The notes: a model not told the origin generated them from the letters alone. 64,000 nt of DNA from Odontocerum albicorne (GCA_949825065.1 OX463862.1:13139592-13203591); one strand, 5' to 3'. Positions 13,201 to 20,969 are shown, counted from the first letter of the stretch. Numbers and translations are program-made.

Positions 13201-13592
13201 TGTTATTTTTTCATAAATTATTACTTGTCTTGTCTTCTTCTTCTTCTTCTTATAGATCATGATCTGTTTGGTCTGCTCTGGTCTCTATTCCGTAGGTGGC
13301 TATTGGTCTCACACACGTCTTGTAAATTCTGACTTTACTTTCTGTTCTCATGTATTTATTATTCCACACCGGTGTTCTTTGGCATCCCGATATTGCAGCC
13401 GCCTTATTGAATTGTAAATAAATTAACTAATAAATGTAAAGGGAGTACTCACGTGCAGGACGACATCGCAGAAGTGGCGGTTCTTCCTCATCATGTTGAG
13501 GGCATGCATGGCGGCCGACACCAGCCCCTCGTCCTCGAAGCACAGGCATTCTCCATCCTCGCCTCCGGAGCTGTTGCCGCTCCCTGACACAC
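4101..13592 (-). CDS. IVNS1ABP: BTB-BACK (kelch-like) protein gene, IVNS1ABP-like, five exons, 3' part outside window
   Basis: Five minus-strand exons (13592-13453, 11872-11789, 7696-7565, 5764-5591, 4265-4101) read in one frame and give about 231 residues. All internal junctions fall between codons. Order: acidic lead with CLCFEDEG, BTB start (NRHFCDVVLH, then EVPAHRAVLAAASPYL), BTB end (LVDYAYTGKLSV), then a BACK domain (VRSVYLCAWQLRVDEVVARC, later IQVEVLYTVRRDMDI and LLLHWLRDQ). The FEDE lead and the HFCDV, AHRAVLA and YAYT motifs match IVNS1ABP-type kelch proteins, which bind actin and can act as CUL3 adaptors; this role is inferred from the family. The kelch propeller is expected left of position 4101 and is not in the window. 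GC-rich exons stand out from AT-rich, transposon-filled introns. Another kelch-like paralogue is possible. Confidence 0.72.
4341..4500 (-). mobile_element. LINE RT C-terminal remnant in intron
   Basis: The minus strand reads LKEGKVESHRNRRSCMDVEE then VKDVCRDRK. The same tail occurs at 26.0, 29.5 and 48.1 kb. It sits in the intron upstream of exon e and is a truncated non-LTR element. Confidence 0.6.
4530..4668 (+). repeat. Dispersed repeat copy (putative LINE 3' UTR)
   Basis: The segment with ATTGGTGGGGTGT, GACCCAGACCTTTTGATAG and TCTTGAAATATATCTG matches copies at 13.67, 20.98-21.19 (reverse), 61.54 and 61.73 kb. The full consensus ends in TATGTTGCTATCAATAAACC; here that end lies at 4901-4925, beyond an inserted MITE. 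Confidence 0.6.
4669..4898. mobile_element. MITE with long TIRs, CAGTACCCGGCGG family, TA target
   Basis: Starts CAGTACCCGGCGGTAAGTAA and ends with the reverse complement of that motif. The inverted arms extend to roughly 85 bp. TA lies on each side (4667-4668 and 4899-4900). The TA target suggests mobilisation by a Tc1/mariner-type transposase, which is inference. Other copies are at 27206-27316 and 30085-30324. Confidence 0.85.
4899..5063. repeat. Partial duplication of MITE right arm and flank
   Basis: The MITE right half (GACAGAGACGG to GTGTATTACTTACCG) recurs at about 4957-5028. The flank TGTACATACTATGTTGCTAT occurs at both 4898 and 5034. A local duplication copied half the element with its border; the second copy ends before the CCGGGTACTG terminus. 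Confidence 0.7.
5105..5466. repeat. Short tandem repeats forming an inverted pair
   Basis: Four ~45-bp units (ATTAAAACACGGTTACTTTG) lie at 5109-5278. About two inverted units (CAAAGTAACCGTGTTTTAAT) lie at 5370-5466. Transcripts could fold into a long hairpin. Confidence 0.8.
5591..5764 (-). CDS. IVNS1ABP: BTB-BACK gene exon d: BTB/BACK junction
   Basis: A 174-bp exon encodes 58 residues starting VRSVYLCAWQLRVDEVVARC and ending NVDKYIADN. The acceptor TTGCTGGTCCAG precedes 5764 and the consensus donor GTAAGT follows 5591. The pattern (hydrophobic A.QL.VD.VV..C, then L...A.DTCL..R.LPGL) is the 3-box/BACK start of kelch-like proteins. GC content is far above the flanks. Confidence 0.8.
5895..6325 (+). 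mobile_element. LINE (RTE/craniofacial-type) RT C-terminus
   Basis: A 135-codon plus frame (5901-6308) reads LEAFEMWIHRRMLRIPWTD, YLGHVLRGAKYKLLHLIIQG and GRRGVGRRLISWLRNIRDWT. These are standard C-terminal motifs of RTE-like non-LTR polymerases. The frame ends with a stop followed by an AAGAAGAAGAAAG tail. It has no endonuclease or catalytic FADD box, so it is a dead 5'-truncated copy in the intron between exons d and c. Related pieces are at 33.9 and 63.9 kb. Confidence 0.88.
6514..7084. mobile_element. MITE, 571 bp, TIR GAAAATGTAGCATGGTCCC, TA target
   Basis: Left end TACTAAAGAAAATGTAGCAT and right end its reverse complement, with TA on both sides (6512-6513 and 7085-7086). Full-length siblings lie at 17750-18322 and 30692-31265, with the same interior (TTGCCCCAATACAACCT, AACTTGCTATTTATTAGAAT). 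No coding capacity; the TA target again points to a Tc1/mariner source. Confidence 0.9.
7160..7475 (-). mobile_element. Two degraded SINE fragments (tRNA-derived family 1)
   Basis: 7185-7350 carries the body (GGTTTATTGTCATG.., CAACCAACCAC) and a decayed tRNA-like head (AACCCACAACCCTCGGGTT, then GGTGTCTTATCAACACCATG). 7391-7470 is a second partial copy. Better copies at 31.8-32.1, 53.2 and 62.2 kb identify the family. Confidence 0.55.
7565..7696 (-). CDS. IVNS1ABP: BTB-BACK gene exon c: end of BTB domain
   Basis: A 132-bp, GC-rich exon. It reads DRSGGSSAVVLPLSYKLSG, then EKMALQSLVDYAYTGKLSV. The acceptor TTTTGCCCCTAG precedes 7696 and a GTGATT donor follows 7565. LVDYAYTG is the classical end of the BTB fold, and the exon is phase 0 at both ends. 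Confidence 0.8.
8116..8330. mobile_element. Foldback MITE, 215 bp, TA target
   Basis: Nearly the whole element is two inverted arms: TTCGGAAATTCTAGGATGAG at the left and its complement at the right, flanked by TA. The interior shares CACAAATTTGCCCCAATACA with the 571-bp MITE family, so the two are related derivatives. Confidence 0.8.
8331..8972. other. AT-rich intron sequence, nothing recognised
   Basis: Short minus-strand frames here are low-complexity, Phe/Lys-rich artefacts of AT-rich DNA. Confidence 0.3.
8975..9721. mobile_element. Non-autonomous TIR DNA transposon, 747 bp
   Basis: Left TAGATCGTTCAGCCAGAAGA and right its near-perfect complement, flanked by TA (8973-8974, 9722-9723). The first ~150 bp, including GATTGGTTCGCGCAGAGCGC, is shared with a transposase-bearing fragment starting at about 38119. 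No frame is present here, so it is a deletion derivative. Confidence 0.85.
9724..10348. other. Intronic sequence without recognised feature
   Basis: AT-rich; a GCAGGTGAG string near 10090 resembles a donor but has no convincing exon next to it. Confidence 0.3.
10349..10460. mobile_element. hAT-like terminus remnant
   Basis: The segment CAGCCATGGCCAAACTATGG, then CTCGCAAACCAAG, has the look of hAT ends that start CAGNGGTGGCCAAACT. The opposite end is not identified; the adjacent minisatellite may have grown from its interior. Confidence 0.4.
10525..11305. repeat. Minisatellite, ~33 bp unit, ~24 copies
   Basis: Unit TTTCTTTGCATTTATTACGC then TTGTATACACTTG, repeated across about 780 bp with small length changes. 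Open frames of up to 140 codons rich in Leu, Cys, Tyr and His in several frames are by-products of the repeat, not genes. Confidence 0.92.
11306..11600. repeat. Dispersed repeat copy shared with 45.25 kb
   Basis: Segments AATTACAATTAAAATTATAT, GATACGGAGCCGTCTC and CGCACCTCACCACACC recur near 45250-45390. No coding support; nature unknown. Confidence 0.45.
11789..11872 (-). CDS. IVNS1ABP: BTB-BACK gene exon b: central BTB (AHRAVLAAASPYL)
   Basis: An 84-bp exon encodes TGCVEVPAHRAVLAAASPYL followed by MELFTADQ. The acceptor TTTCCAG precedes 11872 and the donor GTATGC follows 11789. Both boundaries are phase 0, so it joins exon a and exon c without a shift. AHRAVLAAASPYL is the diagnostic central BTB motif. 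Confidence 0.8.
11922..12112. repeat. Tandem repeat, ~28 bp unit, ~7 copies
   Basis: Unit AATATCATATAGCTGGTATC then CTATAA is nearly identical between copies, indicating recent expansion. It starts 50 bp upstream of exon b on the gene strand. Confidence 0.9.
12285..12640. repeat. Tandem repeat, ~27-29 bp unit, ~12 copies
   Basis: Unit ACTCACATAATGACATCCC then TTCATTAT, more diverged than the 11.9-kb array. The long minus-strand frame with Asn/Cys/Tyr repeats is an artefact. Confidence 0.85.
12890..13215. repeat. Dispersed repeat split by a SINE
   Basis: GAGATACAGGCAAAAGC and GAACTCAGATCCAT before 12985, plus AAATTACCTTTTATTAC after 13165, match a contiguous stretch at about 18505-18635. The SINE inserted into this unknown repeat. 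Confidence 0.55.
12985..13165 (-). mobile_element. tRNA-derived SINE (family 2), minus strand
   Basis: On the minus strand it reads a GGCTGCGCGGTAACACGCTG head, a damaged B-box (GGTTTGAACC), then TGCTACTCCCCTCGAACGAC, ACACAGGCAC, CATATGACTTTGGTCAT and an A-rich tail. Copies on the plus strand are at 30334-30470 and 35585-35755. The polymerase III promoter structure is inferred from the A- and B-box like motifs. Confidence 0.7.
13453..13592 (-). CDS. IVNS1ABP: BTB-BACK gene exon a: N-terminal lead and start of BTB
   Basis: The minus strand reads VSGSGNSSGGEDGE, then CLCFEDEG, then MMRKNRHFCDVVLH. The donor is GTGAGT immediately after CAC at 13453. A pyrimidine-rich acceptor, CTTTCCTCTTGTCCGCAG, precedes 13592. 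An in-frame ATG at 13614 would add the short lead MAFLLSAG, so this may instead be the first coding exon; sequence alone does not decide. The human family member has only a short lead before FEDE, which fits either a tiny upstream exon or this ATG. Confidence 0.75.
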
Positions 13593-13668
13593 CTGCGGAC
13601 AAGAGGAAAGCCATTTATTATAACAAAGAAAGTTAACACTCTTTTATATTTTCACAGCTAATAAATAG

Positions 13669-13825
13669 GGTGTGGGCTGAAAAACATCACATGTTATCGC
13701 AGGCGGGCTCGCCCTCTATTGATGGGGGTGTATCTCGACTGAGGGGATGTTACGAAATGATCCAATTTGATAGCTTCTCTTAAATGTATTTTTTTCTCCA
13801 TTGTCTTGAAATATAACATATATGA
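13669..13825 (+). repeat. Dispersed repeat copy (putative LINE 3' UTR)
   Basis: GGTGTGGGCTGAAAAACATC, GGCGGGCTCGCCCT and GGGGGTGTATCTCGACTGAG match the copies at 61.54 and 61.73 kb. It lies just upstream of exon a. Confidence 0.6.
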
Positions 13826-13835
13826 AATTTCAAAA

Positions 13836-14092
13836 TATATGCATTGTAATTTATTTAATCAAACACTGTTTATTACACTTTTTGCTAACGGTATAACCTT
13901 ACCGGTTTCAAGGCTTTCACCTCCATCATCAGGGGAGCACAAACAAGACTCCCCTGATAATGAGGTGAAAGCCTTGAAACCGGTAAGGTTATACCGTTAC
14001 AAAAAAGTGGAATAAACAGTGTTTGATAAAACAAATTACAATGTCTTTAAACCTCCACAGTGTTAATGCCTAAACTATAAATAATATAACAA
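13836..14092. mobile_element. Foldback element, ACCGGTTTCAAGGCTTTCAC family
   Basis: Two arms pair almost fully: GTTTATTACACTTTTTGCTA..ACCGGTTTCAAGG at the left and its complement ending at about 14042. The right end continues with GTCTTTAAACCTCC and TTAATGCCTAAACTATAAA; the matching left outer part is missing. Other copies: 16437-16687, 26325-26400 (half), 41710-41945, 47575-47680 (half). Confidence 0.8.
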
Positions 14093-14099
14093 TCAATTA

Positions 14100-14705
14100 T
14101 AAATGTTTTAGTATTCCATTGATTTTGTTTCCTATCGCTACACGCCCTTCGATATCTCTTCCATCATCTTTCATACTGTTGTGGGCTATTATCTTGGGCT
14201 TCGGTTCGAGTATATATGTTTTAGTGCCCCGTTGATTTTGTTATCTATCGCTTCACACCGTTCGACATCCCTCTTAACTCTTCCATCATCTTTGAAAATA
14301 CTAACTAAATAACAGAATCCCTGAACTTGCTCCAGTCTGTCATCATCATATATCTCATCCATATATGGCATTTAGACTCTTATCTTTGCAGATTATACTA
14401 CCCGGTTCAATTATGTATGGTTTAGTATCCCACTGACTTTGTTTCCTATCGCTACACGCCCTTCGATATCTCTTCCATCATCTTTCATACTGTTGTGGAC
14501 TATTATCTTGGGCTTCGGTTCGAGTATATATGTTTTAGTGTCCCGTTGATTTGATTGTTACAATATCTATCGATACACACCGTCCGATATCCCTCTTAAC
14601 TCTTCCACCATCTGAGAAAATACTACCCAAATAGCAGAATCCCTCAACTTGCTCCAGTATGTCATCATCATATATCTCATCCATATATCCATTTACTTTC
14701 GCACT
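14100..14705 (-). mobile_element. LINE RT fragment, tandemly duplicated (~311 bp)
   Basis: On the minus strand both copies encode DDDRLEQVQGFCYLVSIFKD then GRVKRDVERCE, a common RTE/craniofacial-type RT motif (F.YLGS....DG...D...R). The anchor CCTATCGCTACACGCCC lies at 14131 and again at 14442, giving the period. Stops and shifts are present. Confidence 0.75.
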
Positions 14706-14934
14706 TCTCTATCACCACGACCGTACAAGATGCCATTGTAATGCATAACAAACTATCTGGACTTAGCATAGACAGAAATAATGTACATAGCTGGAGCCAA
14801 TTGATATAATTGAATAAATACATATTTACATTGAGCCAGCAGACAAGCAAGTGGTACGAGTACCGTCCAATTATTGACTGAATTGCTTCATCACTGTGGT
14901 ACAGTTTGCAGACTGTTTCGAAAATTAAGTTAAA
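14706..14934. other. Unassigned AT-rich sequence
   Basis: No recognised feature. Confidence 0.25.
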
Positions 14935-14936
14935 TA

Positions 14937-15749
14937 TTAGGTGTTAACATAAGTTGTGTCCGTTTTTTTCCAAATTTAAACATGAGCACCAATAGTAAAA
15001 CAAAATGGTAAAATCGAGCTACGCATGGCCACAAGCAAAGGTTCCTTAACCGCATCTTTACTGGTGATGAAAAATGATGTCTTTATGTGAATATGAAGAA
15101 ACGGAAAGAATGGGTGAGTTATGGTCGACAAGCGACGCCCAGAGCGAAACAAGGTTTGCATCCGCGCAAGACGATGATTTGCATCTGGTGGGATTGGCAA
15201 GGCATCATCCACTATGAGATACTTGAACGCAATCAGACAGTCAACGCGGAGCTATACATTCTGCAAATGCAGCGGCTCAACACTGCAATTCAACAAAAAA
15301 GGCCGGATCGGCAATATGGCGTTATTCTACAACACGATAACGCCCACCCTCATATCGCCAACATTACGAAAAATGGCATTCAAACGCTTGGTTGGGAAGT
15401 CCTGCCGCACCCTCCATATTCTCCAGACCTCGCACCGTCGGTTTCCACCTTTTCCGGTAGCTTTCGAACAATTTGCGCGGCGTTTCCTTTAATAATGATG
15501 TCTAATTGCGAACATGGTTGGACGAATTCCTCGAGTCAAGACCGGATGGTTTTTATCGCACAGGCATTGAAAAACTTGTAGAATGTTGGCAAGACTTTGT
15601 AAATAATGAAGGAGAATACATTATTGACTAATTTGTTGTAAAATAATGAAGGAGAATACATTGTTGACTAATTTATTGTATTTTTTTTGTTGTGTCCTCT
15701 TGTTCTCTTCGCTTGGAAAAAAACGGACACAACTTATGTTAACACCCAA
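14937..15749 (+). mobile_element. Internally deleted mariner element, TA target
   Basis: TIRs TTAGGTGTTAACATAAGTTG (left) and its complement with one change at the right, flanked by TA (14935-14936, 15750-15751). It is 813 bp where intact mariners are near 1.3 kb. The left 70 bp is the same as at 45791, but the helix-turn-helix part present there is deleted here. A 38-bp direct duplication (AATAATGAAGGAGAATACAT) lies near 15602-15660, just inside the right TIR. Confidence 0.92.
15035..15635 (+). pseudogene. mariner transposase, catalytic half, disrupted
   Basis: The frame starts RFLNRIFTGDEK, then a TGA in place of the usual Trp, then NMKKRKEWVSYG, ICIWWDWQGIIHYEIL, HDNAHPH and HPPYSPDLAPS. 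The first two catalytic Asp residues are visible. The third, expected directly after LAPS, is lost at a small frameshift near 15438; the sequence then continues in another frame (EQFARRF, RTWLDEF, TGIEKLVECWQDF, NNEGEYIID). A DD34D-type transposase by motif spacing, clearly inactive. Confidence 0.88.
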
Positions 15750-15902
15750 TACTTATATGAATCATTCGTAAGAGTGAATCCATCAAGGGTTGCAGATTCA
15801 ATTCCTGCTGTTTTTGTCTTTGTCTGACTTTGTCTCTTTTTAAATATTTTTGGTTCCTTGAAAGATACTGTCAAACGGACAAATATGTCCTGGGGCTACT
15901 GT

Positions 15903-16195
15903 AATCGCTTTAAAATGACGAAAAAAACACTTAACGACTTGAACAAATCAAGAAATAGACTTAATGTAGTATGAATATAGTTCGCAGCTTTAAGAATATC
16001 CAAATATCACAATTTACTTAAAAAAATTTAATAGAAAATAAATCACGTCAGGCAGATTATTTTCTATTAAAAAATTTAAAGTAAATTGTGATATTTGGAT
16101 ATTCCTAAAGCTGCGAACTATATTCATACTACATTTAGTCTATTTCTTGATTGGTTCAAGTCGATAAGTGTTTTTTTCGTCATTTTAAAGTGATT
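15903..16195. repeat. 293-bp near-perfect palindrome (foldback)
   Basis: The left arm AATCGCTTTAAAATGACG..GTATGAATATAGTTCGCAGC is mirrored by GCTGCGAACTATATTCATAC..CATTTTAAAGTGATT, with arms of ~125 bp around an AT-rich centre containing CACGTCAGGCAG. No TA duplication is seen at the edges. Likely a MITE; no other copy in the window. Confidence 0.8.
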
Positions 16196-16255
16196 ATTTT
16201 GTTGATGCAACATTTATATTATTATTGCGTAAATGCAATAATAAACATGGGTGAA

Positions 16256-16436
16256 TAGTGAAAGATTGCAGCAAGTTGAGGAATTCTGCTATTTGAGTAG
16301 TATTTTCTCAGATAATGGAAGAGTTAAGAGGGATATCGAACGGCGTGTAGAGATAGGAAAATATCAATGGGGCACTAAAACATAAAAACTCAAACTGGAT
16401 AGTATCAAAATCTGCTAAGATGACAGTCCACAATAA
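16256..16436 (+). mobile_element. LINE RT fragment (first part, split by foldback)
   Basis: The plus frame reads RLQQVEEFCYLSSIFSDNG then RVKRDIERRVEIGKYQWGT, the same RT segment as at 41.4 kb (minus). It continues after the foldback at 16700. Confidence 0.75.
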
Positions 16437-16687
16437 GTTGTTTATAGTTAAGGCATTAACGTTGTGGAGGTTTAAAGACATTGTAATTTATTTTTATCAA
16501 ACACTGTTTATTCCACTTTTTTGTGACGGTATAACCCTACCGGTTTCAAGGCTTTCACCTCATCTTCAGGGGAGCGCAAACAAAAATTGTTTGAGCTCCC
16601 CTGAAGATGAGGTGAAAGCCTTGAAACCGGTAGGGTTATACCGTCACAAAAAAGTGGAATAAAGTGTTTGATAAAAATAAATTACAA
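16437..16687. mobile_element. Foldback element inside LINE, 12-bp flanking duplication
   Basis: Arms GTTTATTCCACTTTTTTGTG..ACCGGTTTCAAGG and complement. The 12 bases AGTCCACAATAA occur at 16425-16436 and at 16688-16699, directly bordering it. The left outer segment (TTATAGTTAAGGCATTAACG, GGAGGTTTAAAGACATTG) has no partner at the right, so the right end is shortened. Confidence 0.8.
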
Positions 16688-16699
16688 AGTCCACAATAA

Positions 16700-16915
16700 T
16701 ATTTTGGTGTCAACTTTGATCTATGGGAGTGAAATAAGGATGTGGAAAAATACTTATAGGAGCCAAATAAATGCTGTAGAAATACGTGCATTAAGAATGA
16801 TATATGAAGTGACAATGTATGACAGAATACGGAATGAAGTGATAAGGGATGAATGTGAACTTAAGGCTGTGTTGAGTGTTGTGTTGAGGTGTTCAGTGTT
16901 GAGGTGTTGAGTAAG
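16700..16915 (+). mobile_element. LINE RT fragment (continuation)
   Basis: VSTLIYGSEIRMWKNTYRSQ, AVEIRALRMIYEVTMYDRIR and NEVIRDECELK are RTE/craniofacial-type RT C-terminal motifs. It is abruptly followed by a GTGTTGAGGTGTTCAG mini-repeat and then an inverted LINE piece. Confidence 0.8.
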
Positions 16916-16919
16916 ATGA

Positions 16920-17275
16920 AGAAGAGCAACAACCACCGCCTTCCTACCCTTCCACTGAACATATTTATTTTTACGATTTCTATAACTTTCTGCTTACTTT
17001 TCCTTCGTTAGAATACCATTATTTTGATCCAACCATTCTTTCCTTGGTCTTCCCCTCATACGATTTCCACTTACTCACATTCATTCATTCGTTCCACATG
17101 TCCAATCCATTTCAACGTACTCTTAATCATCTTACTTAACACATCACCCTTAAGTTCACATTCAACCCTTATAACTTCATTCCGTATTCTGTCATACATT
17201 GTCACTCCGTATATTTCTCTAAATGCGCGTGAATCTCTACAGCGTGATATGTACGTATTAAAATAAAATCTCAAA
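16920..17275 (-). mobile_element. LINE RT C-terminus, opposite strand
   Basis: The minus strand reads CRDSRAFREIYGVTMYDRIR, NEVIRVECELKGDVLSKMIK and STLKWIGHVERMNE, then a broken KNGWIKIMVF-type tail. It overlaps in content with the plus-strand piece just left of it, so the two form an inverted pair. Confidence 0.8.
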
Positions 17276-17747
17276 TGTCGCCTTATGATAAAAATATATA
17301 TATATGAAACGTGCGTGAGTGCACTCGTCTAACATTTTTTTTTGACGTCAACGAGCCGTTGTTTGCGTCAACAGATTTAATAGTTGATAATTTAGCAAAT
17401 GCTCGACCCGTACAAGTAATAAGGCGTGACTGTGACCGCCGTTTCTCTGGCAGATAGACGTAACTCCGCAATAAATTTACTTGTAATCATAACTAGTCAA
17501 AACATCCTGAGATACCGAGATTAATATCGCCATCAATCATTGCGATGTTGCGAAAAAACGCCACTGGATGTCGTTACTATCATCGTCGTGAAATATTGGC
17601 AACATTTCTTTGACATACCTACTCGCACTTTCGTCCGTACGTGTTTTTTTTAATCATTATTTTCATATTGTCTCTCGTAAGTGCAACCCTATAGCTGATA
17701 TTTTTAACATTTTTTTTAATAATAGGCATTCTGGGTGGATTGCCCAT
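17276..17747. other. Unassigned sequence
   Basis: It has a short TATATATA run near 17290; nothing else is recognised. Confidence 0.25.
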
Positions 17748-17749
17748 TA

Positions 17750-18322
17750 TACTAGAGAAAATGTACCATGCTCCCTGTGAAAGCTCACAAATTTGCCCCA
17801 ATACAACCTTGTAACGACGTTCAGTAATTTTAATTATTTTATCAACTTCAATATAAGTCTCGATTCTAATAAATAGCAAATTATTTAGGTAAATACATTG
17901 CATATAACTAACAATAATGACAAATTAATACATGTTGTTACAAATTAGCAAAAATGTGGAAGTTTGTTAAAATCCAATAATATTTGGTGACGTTTGTCAA
18001 AAGTCACTACGTTAGTCTGCATTGGCTAGGGATGGAGTATACGATAATTGGATTATCGATTTTTTTATACCTAAAATTAAATGTTCGTAATTAGTATTAA
18101 TTCATAGTGGATCTTGGCCTATTTAAAGATAGATACAAATCATACAATTCATTAGAAAGTCAGTATAATGAAAATTAGGCATTAAACCGTCACTTTAGAG
18201 AAAAACAATTTTTCGATTTATAGAAAAAAACGATTCGATTTGTAAAAAAAACGATTTTACCCCATCCCTTTGATACATGACATTTCAAACGTCACAGGGA
18301 CCATCCTACATTTTCATGAGTA
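17750..18322. mobile_element. MITE, 573 bp, GAAAATGTA family, TA target
   Basis: Full-length sibling of 6514-7084. Left end TACTAGAGAAAATGTACCAT, right end ..CCTACATTTTCATGAGTA, TA on both sides (17748-17749, 18323-18324). Confidence 0.9.
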
Positions 18323-18499
18323 TAGTATGTGTGGTAAATGGTATGCATTGTTCACCACAAGCCGAAACAAATTCTTCGCACCACCCCTCGTCCCCCAATC
18401 GACCAAGGTAGGCGTCAAATCGTGTCAAGAGCACAAATATAATCATTTATTTATCTAGGCCCTCATATTTATCTCTTAAAATAATTATCTTGATTTATT

Positions 18500-18639
18500 T
18501 TTTCATGCTACATGTCCTCAGTGAGATACAGGCAAAAGCCTAGTTTACTGATAACACGACAGATGAAAGGCAACAAACCCAGATCCATTAAAATTGTATG
18601 TTCAAATTAAATTACCTGTTTTTTCACAAATTATGTATA
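18500..18639. repeat. Dispersed repeat, host site of outer Helitron
   Basis: CAGTGAGATACAGGCAAAAG and AACCCAGATCCATT match 12.9 kb. The match breaks near the Helitron terminus at 18640. Confidence 0.5.
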
Positions 18640-18784
18640 CTAGTTGCAACCCGTGAAATATTCACGGAAGTAAAACAAATTCTACATTTTTTTAAATACC
18701 GAATGGAGCAAGATCAGCTTCAAGTTTTTTGGGTTCATTAATGTTTAAAGTTTAAAATAAAAAAGGTACATCTTGATTGATGAA

Positions 18785-18985
18785 TTATTTAATTCTCAAA
18801 AATCTCTTTATACACGATGTGATATTTTGTGTATAAACATTACTGTTGTTCAATTTAAATCGTTGATAAAGTTTTCCTCGAAGACTTGTTTCAGATATAT
18901 TGACTTTAATGTTTTCGCGTTTCCGACATCTTGAAAAAGTCACATATAATTGTCTGCATTCAAAAAAAGAGCATAAGATAAATAA
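18785..18985 (-). pseudogene. Helitron helicase C-terminal fragment
   Basis: The minus strand reads CRQLYVTFSRCRKRENIKV, then NISETSLRGKLYQRF and a stop at 18785. QLYVxxSR is the conserved C-terminal motif of the PIF1-like helicase of Rep/Hel proteins. It is joined upstream directly to array sequence, so no more of the helicase remains. Confidence 0.75.
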
Positions 18986-19799
18986 ACACAAGTAATTATA
19001 AGGTTCAATATAATAGGAAATAAATAAATTAATTAATGAATTACAATCTATATAAATAAAAATGTAAATGTTCGTTAATTGAAGGCAGCTAATCTCCGGA
19101 AGTTCTCTACCGATCGCTTTGAAATTTTGAGTAAAGTTAATATTCGTCAACGGAAATGTTATTTGATTTTTATTTATATATATATATATATCAGTGTATA
19201 TAATTTTTTTTTTAAATCAAAAAGAAATATCTATGCGAACCTGTCGGGGACAAGACGAATCTCATTTTGACAGTTGACCATATTCTATTTGACGTTTCGT
19301 AATTAATATTTATAAAGTCTATATACATAATATAAATATAAAATAATTTTATGTTTAATATTAAATCATAAATTTTATAACTAATACATATTTCATAAAT
19401 AATAAATTTTATCAACTAAACATTTTGACAGTTGACCATATTCTATTTTGACATTTCGTGATGAATATTTTTATTCAAATAAGTCTATATACATAAAATA
19501 TAAAATAATTTTATCTTTAATATCTTCTTAAATAAATCTATATAAATTATAAATAAATTATAAATAAATTATTTAATAATTTTATGTTTAATAAAAATTG
19601 AATCATTCATTTTATAAATAATAGAATTTTTTTATGTATTACGTATCTTTATAAGTCGAGACACGAAACAATTGCGATCTGTTTTACCGACGGTGATCTC
19701 ATTGAGCAATTATATTACGAAAGTGCTCACTGAGTCGCCATTTGCAAGTATTGAGTTGTGATCATATCATATTTACGTTTAATTTATATAAAATTTTAG

Positions 19800-20882
19800 T
19801 TATATAGATAAGATAATAGATAATTGACTTCAATAAATGTGGTAAGTTATTGATATTATATTTAAATTAAAAAATATGAAGTAAAATCGTTCATTTAAAA
19901 AAAATTTGTTAGTTTTTAAATAACTTGCTATTTATTAGAATCGATAAAATTTAAGCGATGTATTTTTACGACGTAAAAAGGAAAAGATGTACTTTAACGA
20001 CGTAAAAAGGAAAAGATATTATACTCAAACTGGAAACATTATTCCTATGTTATACATACATAATATATATTGATCTTAAATACAGTATATTAAATAATTT
20101 TAAAACAATGACTTCATGTTAATTTAAGATAAAGTTGTATTATTTGTCAATAATTTTAAGTAGTTGTATAACCTGTCACATGTTCATTTGTATATAAAGA
20201 CACTTTTATGTCATTAATTAAATAAATAAATTATTTGGTGGTACATTAGAAAGAAGTACCCGTAGAAATATCGCAAAAAAATGAAAATTAAAACAAACTT
20301 TTGTCATTTCTGTCATTCTCAACACGGCCATTTTGGATATATACTGATTTTTTATTTTGCTTTCAATATATATTCAATTTTATTTATATAGATAAGATAA
20401 TAGATAATTGACTTCAATAAATGTGGTAAGCTATTGATATTATATTTAAATTAAAAAATATGAAGTAAAATCGTTCATTTAAAAAAAATTCTAATTACGA
20501 ACATGCGATGTATTTTACGTTAAAATGAAACTTGGTAAAAATAGTTATATTGTCATAAAATTGACTTAGTGATTATGGAAAGTTGTTTAAGTGAAAAAAT
20601 AATGGACTTAAGAATTATATTTGATGAAAAACTTTCATTATTGATTCATATTTCAAAAGTTAACCTAACTTTTTTCAAAAAGAAAAGTGACACATGTTAA
20701 TTTAAGATAAAGTTGTATTATTTGTCAATAATTTTAAGTACTTGTATAACCTGTCACATGTTCATTTGTATATAAAGACACTTTTATGTCATTGATTAAA
20801 TAAATAAATTATTTGGTGGTACATTAGAAAGAAGTACCCGTAGAAATATCGCAAAAAATGTAAATTAAAACAAACTTTTACG
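19800..20882. repeat. Direct duplication, period ~585 bp, inside inner Helitron
   Basis: AGATAAGATAATAGATAATT starts near 19807 and again near 20392. The later segment (GATAAAGTTGTATTATTTGT.., GAAAGAAGTACCCGTAGAAA) is at 20130-20290 and 20708-20870. The copies are nearly identical, so the event is recent. Confidence 0.8.
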
Positions 20883-20969
20883 CTGCTCAGTTACTATTTT
20901 AATGTTTCACAATTTTATATGTTTTAACTTTCTTTTTTCTTACTGAACGTTGTTACATAAATAAATAAT

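Noticed and set aside
13767..14015. Frames ending EVKALKPVRLYRYKKVE, also at 16420-16662
   Set aside because: They run through the arms of the foldback element and recur only because the element does.
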